A stretch of DNA of 39,405 nucleotides, taken from Campylobacterales bacterium. Its GTDB lineage: Bacteria > Campylobacterota > Campylobacteria > Campylobacterales > QNZT01. This document shows positions 39,138 to 39,405 of the stretch, in pieces. Made by a program: the position numbers and the translations under genes. The stretch spans positions 1 through 39,405 of the forward strand of contig JALWPY010000174.1 of assembly GCA_026994915.1 (NCBI GenBank), in the 5' to 3' direction. Below the pieces are notes generated by a model, which had not been told where the DNA came from, ran no database searches, and saw only the letters and a program-made list of their open reading frames with translations. Each line of letters starts with the position of its first letter. Position 1 is the first letter of the stretch.

Positions 39138-39304
39138 TTTTCTAACGATGTGCTCTCTTCATCCCGAGTCGCTTTGAGGAGTTTCAGATCATCTATATCT
39201 TCTTTGGAGACGATTTCCAGACCGTCTTTTTGAAAATGCTCCAATAGCCATAACACTTTATCGACCAAAGCTTCATCTTTGACATTGATTGTAATTGTCT
39301 GCAT
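39122..39304 (-). CDS. Antitoxin-like protein of a RelBE/ParDE-type module
   Basis: 60-aa MQTITINVKDEALVDKVLWLLEHFQKDGLEIVSKEDIDDLKLL...; TATAAT and AGGAG upstream on the minus strand; toxin remnant directly downstream. Confidence 0.65.
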   Translation of the reverse strand: MQTITINVKDEALVDKVLWLLEHFQKDGLEIVSKEDIDDLKLLKATRDEESTSLEKYLKN

Positions 39305-39363
39305 CGTAGCTCCTGCTCTGTTTGAAAAGTATTATAGCACAAAACCGAAGTCAGGGGTGCTCA

Positions 39364-39405
39364 TGAACATGGTCGATCCTTTGGAAAGAATTAGACTATT
39401 TGGTC
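39364..39405 (+). CDS. Possible start of a CDS running out of the window
   Basis: ATG followed by open frame MNMVDPLERIRLFG to the window edge. Confidence 0.25.

Noticed and set aside
1-39405. tRNA, rRNA, CRISPR arrays, transposases
   Set aside because: No T-arm consensus, rRNA-like stretch, spaced repeat array or transposase motif was recognised on reading; a tRNAscan/CRISPR/ISfinder run would be decisive.

Overview
The window is a gene-dense bacterial chromosome segment. Protein families and gene style suggest Campylobacterota, but this was not tested. From left to right it contains: the 3' end of a type I restriction subunit (hsdR) coupled to a YgjP-like metalloprotease; a Cys/Gly-rich lipoprotein and a thermonuclease-Excalibur lipoprotein; a molybdopterin block (moaD-moaE-moeA) with a Sir2-family and a BFD-like gene; a chemosensory operon (PAS, cytoplasmic MCP, CheV, membrane MCP, CheA with two HPt domains, CheW, CheY, REC-GGDEF*-EAL) followed by a NIT-polyHAMP-MCP-CZB receptor; a substrate-binding lipoprotein coupled to a diguanylate cyclase; a phosphoribosyltransferase/SagB-like oxidoreductase pair; mqnA, a PDC sensor and a CPXCG protein; trxC; a TSP3/SUMF1-like lipoprotein with an OmpA protein; miaA and recQ; a 12-CXXCH multiheme cytochrome with a divergent TetR gene; and a decayed terminal region with a frameshifted MazG gene and an antitoxin next to a RelE-like toxin remnant. 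The most unusual signal is a repeated structured element at 23147-23263 and, inverted, at 25279-25397. A 69-nt core (68/69 identical between copies) is enclosed exactly by a 24-25 bp stem whose sequence is unrelated between the copies. A third long hairpin (26-bp perfect stem at 7783-7857) lacks the core. No tRNA, rRNA, CRISPR array or intact transposase was recognised.
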